Source of the DNA: Isosphaera pallida ATCC 43644
GTDB lineage: Bacteria > Planctomycetota > Planctomycetia > Isosphaerales > Isosphaeraceae
Reading direction: 5' to 3'
NCBI RefSeq assembly: GCF_000186345.1
Contig: NC_014962.1
Location: 620,001 to 684,000 of the forward strand
Length of the DNA stretch: 64,000 bases
Below are positions 1-9,520 of this stretch, piece by piece (the first letter of the stretch is position 1; the number at the start of each line of letters is the position of its first letter). A program made the translations under genes and the position numbers. The notes beneath the pieces are model-generated. The model saw only the letters and a program-made list of their open reading frames with translations. It was not told the DNA's origin and made no database searches.

Positions 1-2271
1 ACCGGGATCGACCTGATCGCCGGCCAAAAGGTTCAGCAAGGCGGTTCGGCTGGCATTGTCGCCCAGCAGGGCAGCGAGTTGCCGAGCGGCGAAGGGGGCG
101 GTGTCGCGGCGGGCCAGGCGACCGATCTTGGAACCCAGCGCCTCGATCCAAGCGGCGCGTGGGGAGCTGCCGCCGTCGCCGACGCGGGCGACCAACACAC
201 TCAAGACCTCGTCCAGACGTTGGGCGAAGCGTTGTTGGGTTAGGTCGAGCAGCCGGGCCGCGTCGGCTGGTTCGACGATCCCAGCGAGGCGGGCCAGCAT
301 GGGTTCGAGGTTGGGGGCCGGTTGGTCGGCGGGGGCGTTGGCGAGGGCGTTGAGGAAGACCGTCGCGCCACGGGAGCCGTCCGGTTTGCGGGTTGTGGCG
401 GGGGCGTCGTCGCCGCCTTCCGGGTCACCGGGCAGCAGGGGGTGGAGATTTTGCCAGACCACGCGAGCTAACAGGTCGTCCTGGGAGGGGTGGCGCGCCA
501 GGGTCGCCAGCAGTTCCACCGGGTCGATGATGCCGTCGGGCATCTTGCGGGCGGCAACGGCCACTTGCAGGGCGACCTTGGGGTCGGGGTCGAGGGCGAG
601 TTCGACGATGCGGTGCCAGACCCGGCGATCGACTTGACGCGAGGGGACCGGAGTCCGTCCGGCCTCGTCTCGAACTGCCACCGCCTCGCGTCGGGCAGGG
701 GGACCGGCGGGGGCGTTGCCCACAGCGCGCACCGCCCAGGCCCGCACGGTCGGGTCGGGGTGGCTCAGCAGAGTCAAATGGTCTTCGACTGGTAGGTTGC
801 CAATGGCCACGCGGGTGAATAAGGCGTTGAGCCGGGTGACGCGGGGCAGCGAGTCGTCCAGAATCATCTGTTGCAGACGCTGGGCGATTGCCGGGGTGCC
901 GCGCTCCCAGAGCAAGCGGCGGGCCTGGTCGCGAAGATAATCGTTGCTCGCGCCCAGACGTTCGAGGAGTTGGGCGTCGGTTTCGGCGGCCAAGTTCAGA
1001 CCAACAACGCGCGGAGTGTCGCCGTAGCGGATGCGATAGAGACGACCCCGCAAGCGGTCGATGCCTTCGGGGTCGCGGTTGGCGTCTTGATAACAGTGGT
1101 AGCGGTCGTACCAATCCAGAACATAGAGGCAGCCATCGGGACCGGTTTTTTGGACGACCGGCATGAACCAGGCGTCATTGGCGGTGAGGAAGTCGGGGTG
1201 CTTGGTGCCTTTGTAGGTGGCTCCGACAGGGTTGACCTCATCGACGTTGATGCAACCGCCGTGGATGTTGCCCATGTAGAGTTTGCCGCGGTAGGCGGGC
1301 GGGTAGGCGTCGGAGTCGAAGAAGTGGATGCCGCAGTAGGCCGCCTTCTGGTGGCCGTAATCCACGATCGATTCGGCCTTCCAGGTGTGGGGAGGGTAGG
1401 GGCCGCCCTGACGGTGGTAGTAGCCGGTTTCGACCAGATGCCAGAGGTGGTCGATCACGCAGGCCGACAGGAAGGCGTCTCCTTCATGGTTGAACGCCAC
1501 GCCCCAGGGGTTGCTGGTTCCTTCGGCGAAGACCTCAAACTCGCGCGTGACTGGATGGATGCGGAACAAGGCGCAAGTGAACTTGTGAATGCGTCCCCGG
1601 TAGGCGATGGTCGAGGGGTTGAAGACGCCGTTGAGGCCGTAGAGCCAGCCGTCGGGTCCCCAGGTCAGCGAGTTGGGCAGTTCGTGGGTGTCGTCGCGTC
1701 CAAACCCAGTGAGGACGACTTCGCGGTGGTCGGCTTGGCCGTCGCCGTTGGTGTCTTTGAGGAAGAGCAGGTCGGGGGCATTGGCCAGCCAGACCCCGCC
1801 GCCGCCCACCGCGACTCCCGAGGGGATGTTCAGGCCGTCGGCGAAGACGGTCACCTTGTCGGCCTTGCCATCGCCGTTGGTGTCTTCGAGAACTTTGAGA
1901 CGGTCGCGGCCCGGGCCGGCGGAGCGTCGGGGATATTCGAGGCTCTCGGTAATCCAGAACCGGCCCTTCTCGTCGATCGTCATGGCGACCGGGTTGACCA
2001 GGTCGGGTTCGGCGGCCACAAGTTCGACGTGGAACCCGTCGGGCACGGTCATCGCCGCGCGGGCCGTTTCGGGGTCACGGGCGGGGTTGGGGGGGCGATC
2101 CTGGTTGTGCGGCACCGGCTCGTCCTGGCCCGATGTTGCCACACCCCACGACAGGGTCGTCATGACCCCAATCAACGCGGCGGCGACCCGCCACGACGCG
2201 GCGGGATGGCTGGAAGAGCGGCGAGCGTGGGAGCGGAACCGCTCGAAATCAAAATGGGATGTCGCAAACAT
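1..2271 (-). CDS. PVC-type membrane-bound dehydrogenase, 5' part (runs off the window)
   Basis: The minus strand is open from an ATG at 2271 to the window edge, giving the first 757 residues of a longer protein whose C-terminus lies outside. Residues about 28-46 are a hydrophobic export signal ending near TSGQ. Next comes a beta-propeller-like part typical of the planctomycete 'putative membrane-bound dehydrogenase' N-terminal family (TIGR02604). It has repeated D-T-N-G-D-G-K/Q-A-D calcium-loop-like motifs and conserved stretches such as PVAMTIDEKGRFWITES and GPDGCLYVLDWYDRYH. From about residue 400 the sequence becomes helical and HEAT-like. In this family a cytochrome c/heme-binding tail often follows, but that part would be outside the window. 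It is probably an exported oxidoreductase acting on sugars or alcohols; the substrate cannot be told. A 537-codon open frame on the opposite strand is a GC-driven shadow. Confidence 0.85.
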   Translation of the reverse strand, partial: MFATSHFDFERFRSHARRSSSHPAASWRVAAALIGVMTTLSWGVATSGQDEPVPHNQDRPPNPARDPETARAAMTVPDGFHVELVAAEPDLVNPVAMTIDEKGRFWITESLEYPRRSAGPGRDRLKVLEDTNGDGKADKVTVFADGLNIPSGVAVGGGGVWLANAPDLLFLKDTNGDGQADHREVVLTGFGRDDTHELPNSLTWGPDGWLYGLNGVFNPSTIAYRGRIHKFTCALFRIHPVTREFEVFAEGTSNPWGVAFNHEGDAFLSACVIDHLWHLVETGYYHRQGGPYPPHTWKAESIVDYGHQKAAYCGIHFFDSDAYPPAYRGKLYMGNIHGGCINVDEVNPVGATYKGTKHPDFLTANDAWFMPVVQKTGPDGCLYVLDWYDRYHCYQDANRDPEGIDRLRGRLYRIRYGDTPRVVGLNLAAETDAQLLERLGASNDYLRDQARRLLWERGTPAIAQRLQQMILDDSLPRVTRLNALFTRVAIGNLPVEDHLTLLSHPDPTVRAWAVRAVGNAPAGPPARREAVAVRDEAGRTPVPSRQVDRRVWHRIVELALDPDPKVALQVAVAARKMPDGIIDPVELLATLARHPSQDDLLARVVWQNLHPLLPGDPEGGDDAPATTRKPDGSRGATVFLNALANAPADQPAPNLEPMLARLAGIVEPADAARLLDLTQQRFAQRLDEVLSVLVARVGDGGSSPRAAWIEALGSKIGRLARRDTAPFAARQLAALLGDNASRTALLNLLAGDQVDPG

Positions 2272-2769
2272 AGGGAGTCGCTCCGGGAACAAATCGGCCC
2301 AGTGGGACACCGGCGCGCGGGGCGGTGGGATCGGGCACGCGGGGCGTGTGGGTCGGGCGGTGGGGGGATGGTTTGGAACGCCGAGGAAGGAGTGGCCGCA
2401 TCACGACCAAGAGGCCGTGTCGAACGGCATCCCACCCGGTGGGACCAGACCGATCGCGCGGCGATAGGTCACATCGCACGATGAAGGAGGCGAGGGCGCG
2501 CCAGTTGGAACCGAGCGGAGACCAAAAAGAAAAGGCTCGGTGGACTTGCCCACGATGGGTTCGATGATATCACGCGGGAGCCGTTCTTCCCATCGGGAAC
2601 CGGACCCACTCGACCGATCGCCGTCGAATCCAAACGCGGCGCGAATGGCGTAAACCGAACGAAACGCGGAGGATTCCGTCAGCGCATAGCAAATCCGCCC
2701 TGGACCGTCGCTTGATGGTCCGGGGCGGGTTCGGGAGTCGAGAGCAGGTTGGCGGCGACATGGGCTGAG
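2272..2769. other. Intergenic gap
   Basis: No convincing gene is seen. It separates the 3' end of the sigma factor gene from the start of the dehydrogenase gene, both on the minus strand, so it should hold the dehydrogenase promoter. The only structure noted is the small hairpin at 2702-2721. Confidence 0.5.
2702..2721 (-). terminator. Possible terminator hairpin after the sigma factor gene
   Basis: GGACCGTC and GATGGTCC pair as an 8 bp stem with one G-T wobble around a GCTT loop, about 50 bases past the sigma factor stop codon. There is no T tract, so it is only a weak candidate. Confidence 0.25.
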
Positions 2770-4467
2770 TTAGATCGGCAGGTCGATCTTCTCTTCCTGG
2801 GCGATCTTGCGGAGCTTCTGCTGGGCGCGGGCTTCGATCTGACGGACCCGCTCTTTCGTGATACCCAATTCCTTGCCCAGTTGCTCCAGGGTCATCTCCT
2901 TGGCTCCGTTGATGCCGAAGCGGGAGACAATGATCTTCTGCTCGCGGGGTTCCAGTTTGGAGAGCATGCCGTTGACCCCTTCGCGCATCCGCCGCTGGTT
3001 GGACTCCTGCTCGTGTTCGTCAGAGCGGTTGTCGGCGGCGGCCTCGAACATCTCCTCGTGTCCGGTGACGAACCGATCCCGGCGGTAGTTCTCCTCGGGG
3101 ATGGTGCGGGCGAAGTTCTTCATAATCGCCCAGGAGGCGTAGGTGGAGAACTTGTTGCCGCGGGCGAAGTCGAACTTCTCCACCGCCCGGATCAGCGACA
3201 TGTTGCCGTCGGAGACCAAGTCGAAGAAATTGTTGGAGGGGCCAACGTGACGCTTGGCGATCGAGACCACCAGCCGCAGGTTAGCCGAGATGATCTGGTT
3301 CTTGACCGCTAGGGCCTCTTCCTGAAGCGCTTCGATCTGATCGAGGTCGCCAGCACGGGCGCGGGCGGGATCGACCTGATCGCGCAACTTCTGGGCCAAA
3401 TACTTCAGGAAGTTCATCTTGCGGAACAGGTGGGTCTCCTGCTCGCGGGACAACAGCGGCACTTCGTAGAGCGACGCGAGATACGGTGGCAATCCCTTGG
3501 GAGCCTTGGCCTTGCGGGGAGTCTTGCCATCCTCTGGCATCGGCATCGGGCCCAACACCTCGGCCTTGCGCACGGGGTCGGCGGCGATCGCTGGGAATTC
3601 CTCGTTGTCGATGAACTCAAGTTTGGTGGCCAACAGCCGCTGCGCCCGCACCTCGTTGATGATCCGATAGATACTCGAACGAGTGCGGCGGTGCTGCTTG
3701 GCCAGCACTTCGACGGCAACCCCCAGGCGATGCTGATTAAAGATCATCTGCTTGGTCTCGTCCTCTAACGGAGCCGACCACTCCGGGAAAATCGGACGAT
3801 CCGGATGATCGCGGTCGTAATCGCGCAAGGTGGTTCGAATGGTTTCTGTGGAGCGTTCCATGGCGACAGCGATCCTCCGAGCAATTTCGATCAATCCCAA
3901 CCCAACTCGATCCTCTTCCGCCAAGCGACGGGCCCGACGGATGATATCCTCCCGCTCTTCGGGAGTAACGTGGCGAAATCGAGAACCACGTTCGACCTGG
4001 GCTTGATGAGCGGCGACGAACCGGGCGACACTGGAGTCTAGAAATCCAACGCGTGGCTTGCCGTTGATCAAAAACCGGCGGGCCACCAAACCCTGACGAC
4101 GCCACCGCGACACCGTCCGAACCGAGACGTTGAACTTCCGGCTCAACGATTCAACCGTCCAAATCGGTTCACCAACCGTTTCGATCGGCTGGGCCACCGA
4201 GGCGGCCAGGTCGTGCAGCAACCGGGTCAGGTCGTGCCGCGCTTCGGCTCCATCCAACATCAGACCCGGTTCGGCTTGCGAAGGTTCGGACCGAAACCCG
4301 GTGACGCGATAACAAAGGTATTCAAACGGATAGTACCGATCGGCTTCCAACTCCTCCAGCAGCGCTTCGATGCGGTTTACCTGCTCCAGGCGGCGCTCGG
4401 GGGTGGCGACGCGGAGCTGCTGATCCCTCAAGAGTTTCATCGCCGAGTGGCGAAATAAACCGGCCAT
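2770..4467 (-). CDS. Sigma-70 family RNA polymerase sigma factor with N-terminal helix-turn-helix region
   Basis: A 565-residue protein. The ATG at 4467 is preferred over one at 4572 because GGAGGGGAGG lies just before it. The C-terminal half is sigma-70-like. Region 1.2/2 spans about 331-458, with SANLRLVVSIAKRHV and the DNA-melting stretch KFSTYASWAIMKNFAR. Region 4 spans about 503-556, with MTLEQLGKELGITKERVRQIE. The usual region 3 is not visible; residues 459-502 form a charged linker instead. The N-terminal half is unusual. It has a MerR/excisionase-like segment (about 104-135, SLSRKFNVSVRTVSRWRR) and two more helix-turn-helix-like segments near 193-216 and 250-272. It probably directs RNA polymerase to a set of promoters. 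Whether it is the principal housekeeping factor cannot be decided from this window. Confidence 0.9.
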   Translation of the reverse strand: MAGLFRHSAMKLLRDQQLRVATPERRLEQVNRIEALLEELEADRYYPFEYLCYRVTGFRSEPSQAEPGLMLDGAEARHDLTRLLHDLAASVAQPIETVGEPIWTVESLSRKFNVSVRTVSRWRRQGLVARRFLINGKPRVGFLDSSVARFVAAHQAQVERGSRFRHVTPEEREDIIRRARRLAEEDRVGLGLIEIARRIAVAMERSTETIRTTLRDYDRDHPDRPIFPEWSAPLEDETKQMIFNQHRLGVAVEVLAKQHRRTRSSIYRIINEVRAQRLLATKLEFIDNEEFPAIAADPVRKAEVLGPMPMPEDGKTPRKAKAPKGLPPYLASLYEVPLLSREQETHLFRKMNFLKYLAQKLRDQVDPARARAGDLDQIEALQEEALAVKNQIISANLRLVVSIAKRHVGPSNNFFDLVSDGNMSLIRAVEKFDFARGNKFSTYASWAIMKNFARTIPEENYRRDRFVTGHEEMFEAAADNRSDEHEQESNQRRMREGVNGMLSKLEPREQKIIVSRFGINGAKEMTLEQLGKELGITKERVRQIEARAQQKLRKIAQEEKIDLPI

Positions 4468-4670
4468 GACCTCCCCTCCGCGTTCTCCAAACCAACCACG
4501 CCGCGGTTCAACCAGTCCGCCCCGTTGGCAGGCCTCCCCGATTGCCGCCGCCACCGCGTTTCCATCCAACAACCCTCTTCCGGTAAATCGTTCCCGGGCC
4601 CGTCAGCCGGGCCAATGACAAGGACAAGGATGCTGCAGCGAAGCGAATCAAGGGCGATGACCCCCTCCTG

Positions 4671-4693
4671 CTCGCCTCGCCTCGCCTCGCCTC
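4671..4693. repeat. Pentanucleotide repeat (CTCGC)4 plus CTC
   Basis: Four perfect CTCGC units plus CTC lie about 200 bases upstream of the sigma factor start. It is one of several 5-base repeats found only between genes in this window. Confidence 0.85.
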
Positions 4694-5336
4694 ATTCCTT
4701 CCGTCCACCATTCCCAGATCGAAACCGGGTGGGCGAAGGCGTCGAGATCACTGATCCCGATCATCAACAGAGTGGCGGTTGGTGAATCCTTCCCGCTTCA
4801 CCCCTCCAACGAGCGCTACCGCTCCGACGATACAGACGGAGTAGCGCGGTTGTTGGTGACGAACGACGATTGAATCACCTCGACGGACCGCCAAACCGAG
4901 CCGATTCTCTTTCCATCGACTCGCCGCGTTGGCTCACCCAAGTGATTCGCTGCGGGTGGGCCGATCTTTCTTCCGAAGAGAAGATTGGCTGAAAGTCGAG
5001 TCGAGAGACACTGATGCGCGTGTTCGTTCCCCGCTCGACTTAGACGTCGGAACCCGTCATGGAGTTCCTTGTCTTGTTCCTCACGCTGAGTTGACAAGGG
5101 GCACCGGGACCGTCTTGACCGATCCCGCGGAGGGGTTGAGACTCAAGCACCCCCTCTTCCGCATTCAAACCCCTCTGGTTGACTCGATGACTCAAACCGT
5201 TCCCGACATATCGTTCGGGGCTTCCATGAACGACCCCCCGATCTGGGTTGCAAGGTGGAGGAGTTGACCTTTGCCGTGTCGCTCCCAGAAAGAGAAAGAG
5301 AAAGAAATCCTTTCGTGCTTGCCGAATCCCTTCGCC

Positions 5337-5388
5337 TTTGGTCATCCCCTCCCCAATCTTGCTTTGGTCATCCCCTCCCCAATCTTGC
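5337..5388. repeat. 26-base perfect tandem duplication
   Basis: Two exact copies of a 26-base unit beginning TTTGGTCATCCC lie head to tail in non-coding DNA (5337-5362 and 5363-5388). Confidence 0.9.
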
Positions 5389-5761
5389 TAGATGAAAAGA
5401 AAAATCAGGCAAGCTTGAAAAGCCAATCCTCGTGGCGTCAATTAAGCAAGGGCGACACGGCGAGTTGGCTTTTCAAAGGCCGACGTGACCATTGGGGGGG
5501 AAGCACTTTGCAGCGGGAGGGGATGAGTGTAATCTCACGGGACACCTCAGGGGCGTGACCTCGCTTTCAACACCACATAGCCCCCCACCTTGCAAGATCG
5601 TGCTGCAACGAGCTTCCCTCCTTCTTCCTATACGATTTTGTCGAAGGATTAGTCCAAATTTTGTCGAAGCCGGGAGAGAATTTTGTTCCGGAGCCCCTGA
5701 GTCTCCGCATCTGAGGGAGGAGTGAGGTTGAGGGTTGGGGGGGATCGCGCTGGGTTGTTTA

Positions 5762-6802
5762 TCAAGGTTCGGCGGGAGCGGCGAGACGCAGAATCAAGAA
5801 TCCATCCCGAATTTCGATTGACTCTAAGGACCGCAACAGTCGTTTTCCGTCGGACTGGGTTTCGATCTGAGCGTTGAAGTCAAGGCGTCGAAGGCGATTG
5901 AGCAAGTTGGTCGGGAGCGTCCGTCCTTTGATTCGCACGTCGTGGACATCCAGTTTGAGCCGACCATCCTTGAGAGCGACGGCGATCCTCGCCTCGCCGT
6001 TGAGGTAGCGTTCTTCTTCCAGGCGGATGCCGATCCAACTGATCGGCACGCTGAACTGACAATGGAGATGGTCTTGCTCGATGAAGACCACAATCCGGTC
6101 GCGCAATTCCCGGAAATCGGGATGGTCCTGGATGAGCGTATTGATCTGATCGGCGTTGAGCCGCAGCTCCAAGAGGTCTGGCTCCCACCTCGCGGGCGGC
6201 TGGGATTGTAAGTCGGCGGGAGCGGGTTCGACCGGTGGATCGGCCCCGGGTGAAGTTTGGGCGATCGGTGGAGAAGAGGGAGGATTGGGGATCGGAGTGG
6301 GTGGCTTGGATTCAGGGCGTTGGGAAGGACCAGAAGAAGGGGGAGGAAGGGAGGATTCGAGTCGGCGCTTGAAGGTTTCATAATCCGACTTCAAGCTGCG
6401 GACAAGCGGTTCGGGAAGGGGTTCCACTCGGGGAAGGGGTTGAGGTTGATCCTCGCTGTAAGCGAGGACCTCGCGATAGAGCACACGGAGCAGAACGCCG
6501 GCGGCGATCATGCCGACGACGCCGACGACGACCAGGCTCACGCATCCCAAGGCAATGCATCCTGCCCAACCCCGCTGGTTCGTCTTCCGTGGCGAGGAGG
6601 GGAGCTTCGAGGCGGGGTCGGAGTGGGTTCCGGTGGCGAAGCCGTCCAGGTCGTGGTCGATGGGAGGAGGGGAGGTTTTGTTGGCCGGATCGGGGTGGTT
6701 CAAGTTCGTCGCTCCGTCGGTGTGTGATGGCGGCCAAAAAAGCAGTTGGGAGGGGGTGGAAAGGTGATGAGGTGGGGAGGAGTTGGGACGAGAGCAAGAC
6801 AA
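5762..6802 (-). CDS. Single-pass membrane protein of unknown function
   Basis: 346 residues. A Pro/Ser-rich N-terminal tail of about 80 residues is followed by one transmembrane helix (about 82-108, a run of small and aliphatic residues including SLVVVGVVGMIAAGVLL). A long Pro/Ser linker follows. The C-terminal domain of about 150 residues has motifs such as LNADQINTLI and EQDHLHCQFSVPISW, recalling lipid-binding-like domains of envelope proteins, but I cannot assign a family. The start lies 56 bases after the stop of the upstream FHA-kinase gene on the same strand, so the two may be co-transcribed and the protein could be a partner or substrate of that kinase. Function unknown. Confidence 0.7.
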   Translation of the reverse strand: MSCSRPNSSPPHHLSTPSQLLFWPPSHTDGATNLNHPDPANKTSPPPIDHDLDGFATGTHSDPASKLPSSPRKTNQRGWAGCIALGCVSLVVVGVVGMIAAGVLLRVLYREVLAYSEDQPQPLPRVEPLPEPLVRSLKSDYETFKRRLESSLPPPSSGPSQRPESKPPTPIPNPPSSPPIAQTSPGADPPVEPAPADLQSQPPARWEPDLLELRLNADQINTLIQDHPDFRELRDRIVVFIEQDHLHCQFSVPISWIGIRLEEERYLNGEARIAVALKDGRLKLDVHDVRIKGRTLPTNLLNRLRRLDFNAQIETQSDGKRLLRSLESIEIRDGFLILRLAAPAEP

Positions 6803-6858
6803 GAGAGAAACGGAGAAGTGGGGGTGTTGGAGGAGACACAGGGGTCTCCCCTGTCTAA

Positions 6859-8310
6859 CTAATCGTGGGCGAAGGGTTTGAGGGCGTGTCGGAAGGCCCG
6901 CGCGGTGGGAAAACGATCCGCGGGGTTTGGGGCCAGACTGACGCGCAGAACCTCTTCCAAACCTGGGGGAGCGTCGGGTCGGAAGCGACGCAACGGGATG
7001 GTCGGCTCCTCCAGAAGCGCGCGCATCAGCTCGCCGCCGTCCTCGGGAAGGTCGCGGGGGGGACGGCCCGCCAGAAGATGATAGAGCGTGGCGGCTAGGG
7101 CATACAAATCGCCCGAGGGCAACACCGAACGGAAGTCGGTGACCTGTTCGGGTGGCAGAAACGGTAGGGTGCCCCGCAATTCCCCCGAGAAGGTCAGGCC
7201 GCCCGAAAGACCCAAGCCGCGATAACTCTTGGCCAGACCAAAGTCGGTCAGCTTGGCCACACGTGGCGCGCGGGGACGATCCACGCCTTCGGGACCAGGA
7301 CCGATCAGGATATTCTCCGGCTTTACGTCGCGGTGAACGATTCCCAGGGCGTGGGCGTGGTCCAACGCTTTGAGGACCTGAAGCGCCACGCGGCAGGCGC
7401 GTCCCACGGGATAGGGGCCGGGGTGGCGGCGGACGAGTTCGTCGAGGTTAGGGCCGGCGACGTATTCCATGGCGAACCAAATCTGGCCCCGGCTCACGCC
7501 GTGATCGAACAGTTCGACAATGTGGGGGTGCTTGAGCTTGCGCAGAACGCTAACCTCGCGGTTGAACCGATCGACCGCCGAGCGGGTTGCGGCTACCTCC
7601 GGCACGATTAGTTTCAACGCCACGGCCCGACCGGTCGGTTCATGGCGGGCCAGATGCACCACCCCCATGCCGCCGCGCCCCAGTTGACGAAGGAGCGTGT
7701 AGCCGGGAATCGGTTGGGGAGACTCGGCCGCTTTGCCGCGGCACGCTTCACAAAGCCAAGTGATCGACTCATTCCCACCGGGGCCCGGTTGGCTTGGAGA
7801 TCCACCAGCGACGTTCAGACCCGCTGGAGCACGACGTCCACAGCCAAGGCAACGCACCCGCGACTCGACGAGTTCTCCCGTTTGCGACGACGGACTCTCG
7901 CCGATTGGTGCCCGCGTGGTAGACCACTCGGCGGTCGTTCGAGAAGAAAGCAACTCCGCCCGAGCGGGGGGGGACAGAGTCGCGGTCGAGGTCGCGTCAT
8001 CGGGCGGATCGCCGCAAACCCAATCCAAAGTGAACCGGCTGGCTCCGGCGGCGATCACATCCCCTGCCTCCAACTGAACTTCTGTCACCCGCGCGGCGTT
8101 GACGAACGTGCCGTTGGTGCTGCCCAAGTCACGCAGCACACAGCGTTGATCGCGGACCTCAAGCAGAAAATGGTCGCGCGACAGCACCTGGTCTTCGGGA
8201 ATCGGGCACTGGGCGAAGCGGGATCGTCCCACCACGAACAGTTCGCCGGGGTTGATCATAAAGACGCGCCCTCGTCGTGGACCCTCGGTGATTTCGAGGC
8301 GCGCCTTCAT
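6859..8310 (-). CDS. FHA domain and serine/threonine protein kinase
   Basis: 483 residues with no transmembrane helix, so a cytosolic kinase. An N-terminal FHA domain (about 20-95; VGRSRFAQCPI, LSRDHF, LGSTNGTFVN) binds phosphothreonine peptides. A zinc-ribbon-like pair of motifs (CLGCGRRAP and CEACRGK, about 152-187) follows. A complete Hanks-type kinase domain spans about 204-480, with the glycine loop LGRGGMGVVHLA, the lysine in VALKLI, the catalytic loop HRDVKPENIL and the DFG motif LTDFGLAK. FHA, zinc ribbon and kinase in one soluble protein is typical of planctomycete signalling. Targets are unknown; the membrane protein encoded directly downstream is a candidate. Confidence 0.93.
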   Translation of the reverse strand: MKARLEITEGPRRGRVFMINPGELFVVGRSRFAQCPIPEDQVLSRDHFLLEVRDQRCVLRDLGSTNGTFVNAARVTEVQLEAGDVIAAGASRFTLDWVCGDPPDDATSTATLSPPARAELLSSRTTAEWSTTRAPIGESPSSQTGELVESRVRCLGCGRRAPAGLNVAGGSPSQPGPGGNESITWLCEACRGKAAESPQPIPGYTLLRQLGRGGMGVVHLARHEPTGRAVALKLIVPEVAATRSAVDRFNREVSVLRKLKHPHIVELFDHGVSRGQIWFAMEYVAGPNLDELVRRHPGPYPVGRACRVALQVLKALDHAHALGIVHRDVKPENILIGPGPEGVDRPRAPRVAKLTDFGLAKSYRGLGLSGGLTFSGELRGTLPFLPPEQVTDFRSVLPSGDLYALAATLYHLLAGRPPRDLPEDGGELMRALLEEPTIPLRRFRPDAPPGLEEVLRVSLAPNPADRFPTARAFRHALKPFAHD

Positions 8311-8581
8311 AAACCGATTCCCTTTAACGTATGAACCTTGACCGCTCGATGGAACCTTCTTAGGTCGGAGCGGGTCGGAGTGAGGCGGACGCCCGACTTT
8401 TCAACCCGCGCCGCCGTGGCCAACCTGCGTGGGCGGTGTCGCTTCGCCGTCGTCGGCTCCTCGAAAACATGGTACGCTGGGCATGGTCCCGGATCGAGTC
8501 GTCATCTTCGACGATTCTCCTCCGTGGCGGGAGTCCCGTCTCGTGAAGCCGTCTCCAACCCGCCCGCCGACCCCGACCCCG

Positions 8582-9520
8582 ATGGATGAACCCGACGCGG
8601 TGTCCGACCTCGGCGCACCAACGGACGTGCCGGGTTGGACCGGATCGCCCCTGGTGGCGCTGGAGTCCACCCTGATCGCCCAAGGGCTTCCCTGGCCCGA
8701 CAACCTGGCCACCGCCTTAGAGGCGCAACGCGCGGTTGCTGAGTCGGGGGCGGAAGGACGCACATTAGCGATCCTGGAAGGAAAACCTCGCTTGGGTCTG
8801 AGTGTTGAGGAACTTGAAGGGATGGCGCGGAGGGGTTCCAGCCGCTTCCGCAAGGCGGCCCGCCGCGACCTTGCCGCCGCGTTGGCGTTGGGGTGGGACG
8901 CTGCCACCACGGTTTCGGCCACGCTGTTCCTGGCCCGACGAGCGGGCATCCGCGTCATGGCCACCGGCGGTTTGGGCGGAGTCCACCGGGGTTGGACCGA
9001 GCGTCCCGACCTCTCCGGCGACCTGCTTGAGCTCGCCGACGCTCATGGATGCGTGGTGGTGTGTTCTGGATTCAAGTCCATCTTGGATCTGCCAGCCACC
9101 CTCGAAGCCCTCGAGACCCTGGGAGTCGCGCTCGTTGGTTACTGCACCGACGACTTGCCTGCCTTCACCGAACGTTCCAGCGGCCTGCCCGTTCCCGCAA
9201 GGGTCGAGACCCCCGATCAAATCGCCAAAATCGTCCGCGCCCATCGGACACTTGGATTGCCAGGAGCCATCGTGGTGGTCCAACCGGTCGATCAGGCCGT
9301 CGCGCTGGAGGACCGCCTCGCTCGGGAGGCCTTGGACGAAGCGCTCATTGACGCCGAGCGACAAGGCGTTCATGGAGCCGCGTTGACGCCATTTTTGCTG
9401 GGTCGCCTTCGTGATCGAACCGGGGGAGCCTCTCTGATCGCCAACCGTCGCCTGATCGTGGACAACGCCCGACTCGCCGGAGCCATCGCCGTTGCTCTGG
9501 CCGGAACTGGCACTGACTGA
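8582..9520 (+). CDS. psuG: Pseudouridine-5'-phosphate glycosidase
   Basis: PsuG reversibly joins or splits uracil and ribose-5-phosphate and acts in pseudouridine breakdown. Conserved family stretches are clear: VALESTLIAQGLP near the N-terminus, a Lys-containing RKAARRDL, ATGGLGGVHRG, VVCSGFKSILDLPATLEALETLGV, LVGYCTDDLPAF and LTPFLLGRL. The frame extends upstream to GTG 8429 and ATG 8483. The ATG at 8582 places about 24 residues before VALEST, as in the family, but no clear ribosome site decides between them. No pseudouridine kinase (psuK) gene lies next to it. Confidence 0.88.
   Translation: MDEPDAVSDLGAPTDVPGWTGSPLVALESTLIAQGLPWPDNLATALEAQRAVAESGAEGRTLAILEGKPRLGLSVEELEGMARRGSSRFRKAARRDLAAALALGWDAATTVSATLFLARRAGIRVMATGGLGGVHRGWTERPDLSGDLLELADAHGCVVVCSGFKSILDLPATLEALETLGVALVGYCTDDLPAFTERSSGLPVPARVETPDQIAKIVRAHRTLGLPGAIVVVQPVDQAVALEDRLAREALDEALIDAERQGVHGAALTPFLLGRLRDRTGGASLIANRRLIVDNARLAGAIAVALAGTGTD

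Larger units (their letters stand above)
4468..5761. other. Long intergenic gap of about 1.3 kb
   Basis: Only short overlapping open frames with no recognisable protein are present. The stretch should hold the promoter of the sigma factor gene and the 3' end region of the membrane protein gene. It also contains a pentanucleotide repeat (4671-4693) and a 26-base tandem duplication (5337-5388). GC skew and homopolymer content vary here, and nothing else could be identified. Confidence 0.5.

Noticed and set aside
871-2484. 537-codon plus-strand open frame
   Set aside because: Antisense to the dehydrogenase gene, whose minus-strand translation has a signal peptide and family motifs; the plus frame is Val/Gly/Asp-rich shadow sequence.
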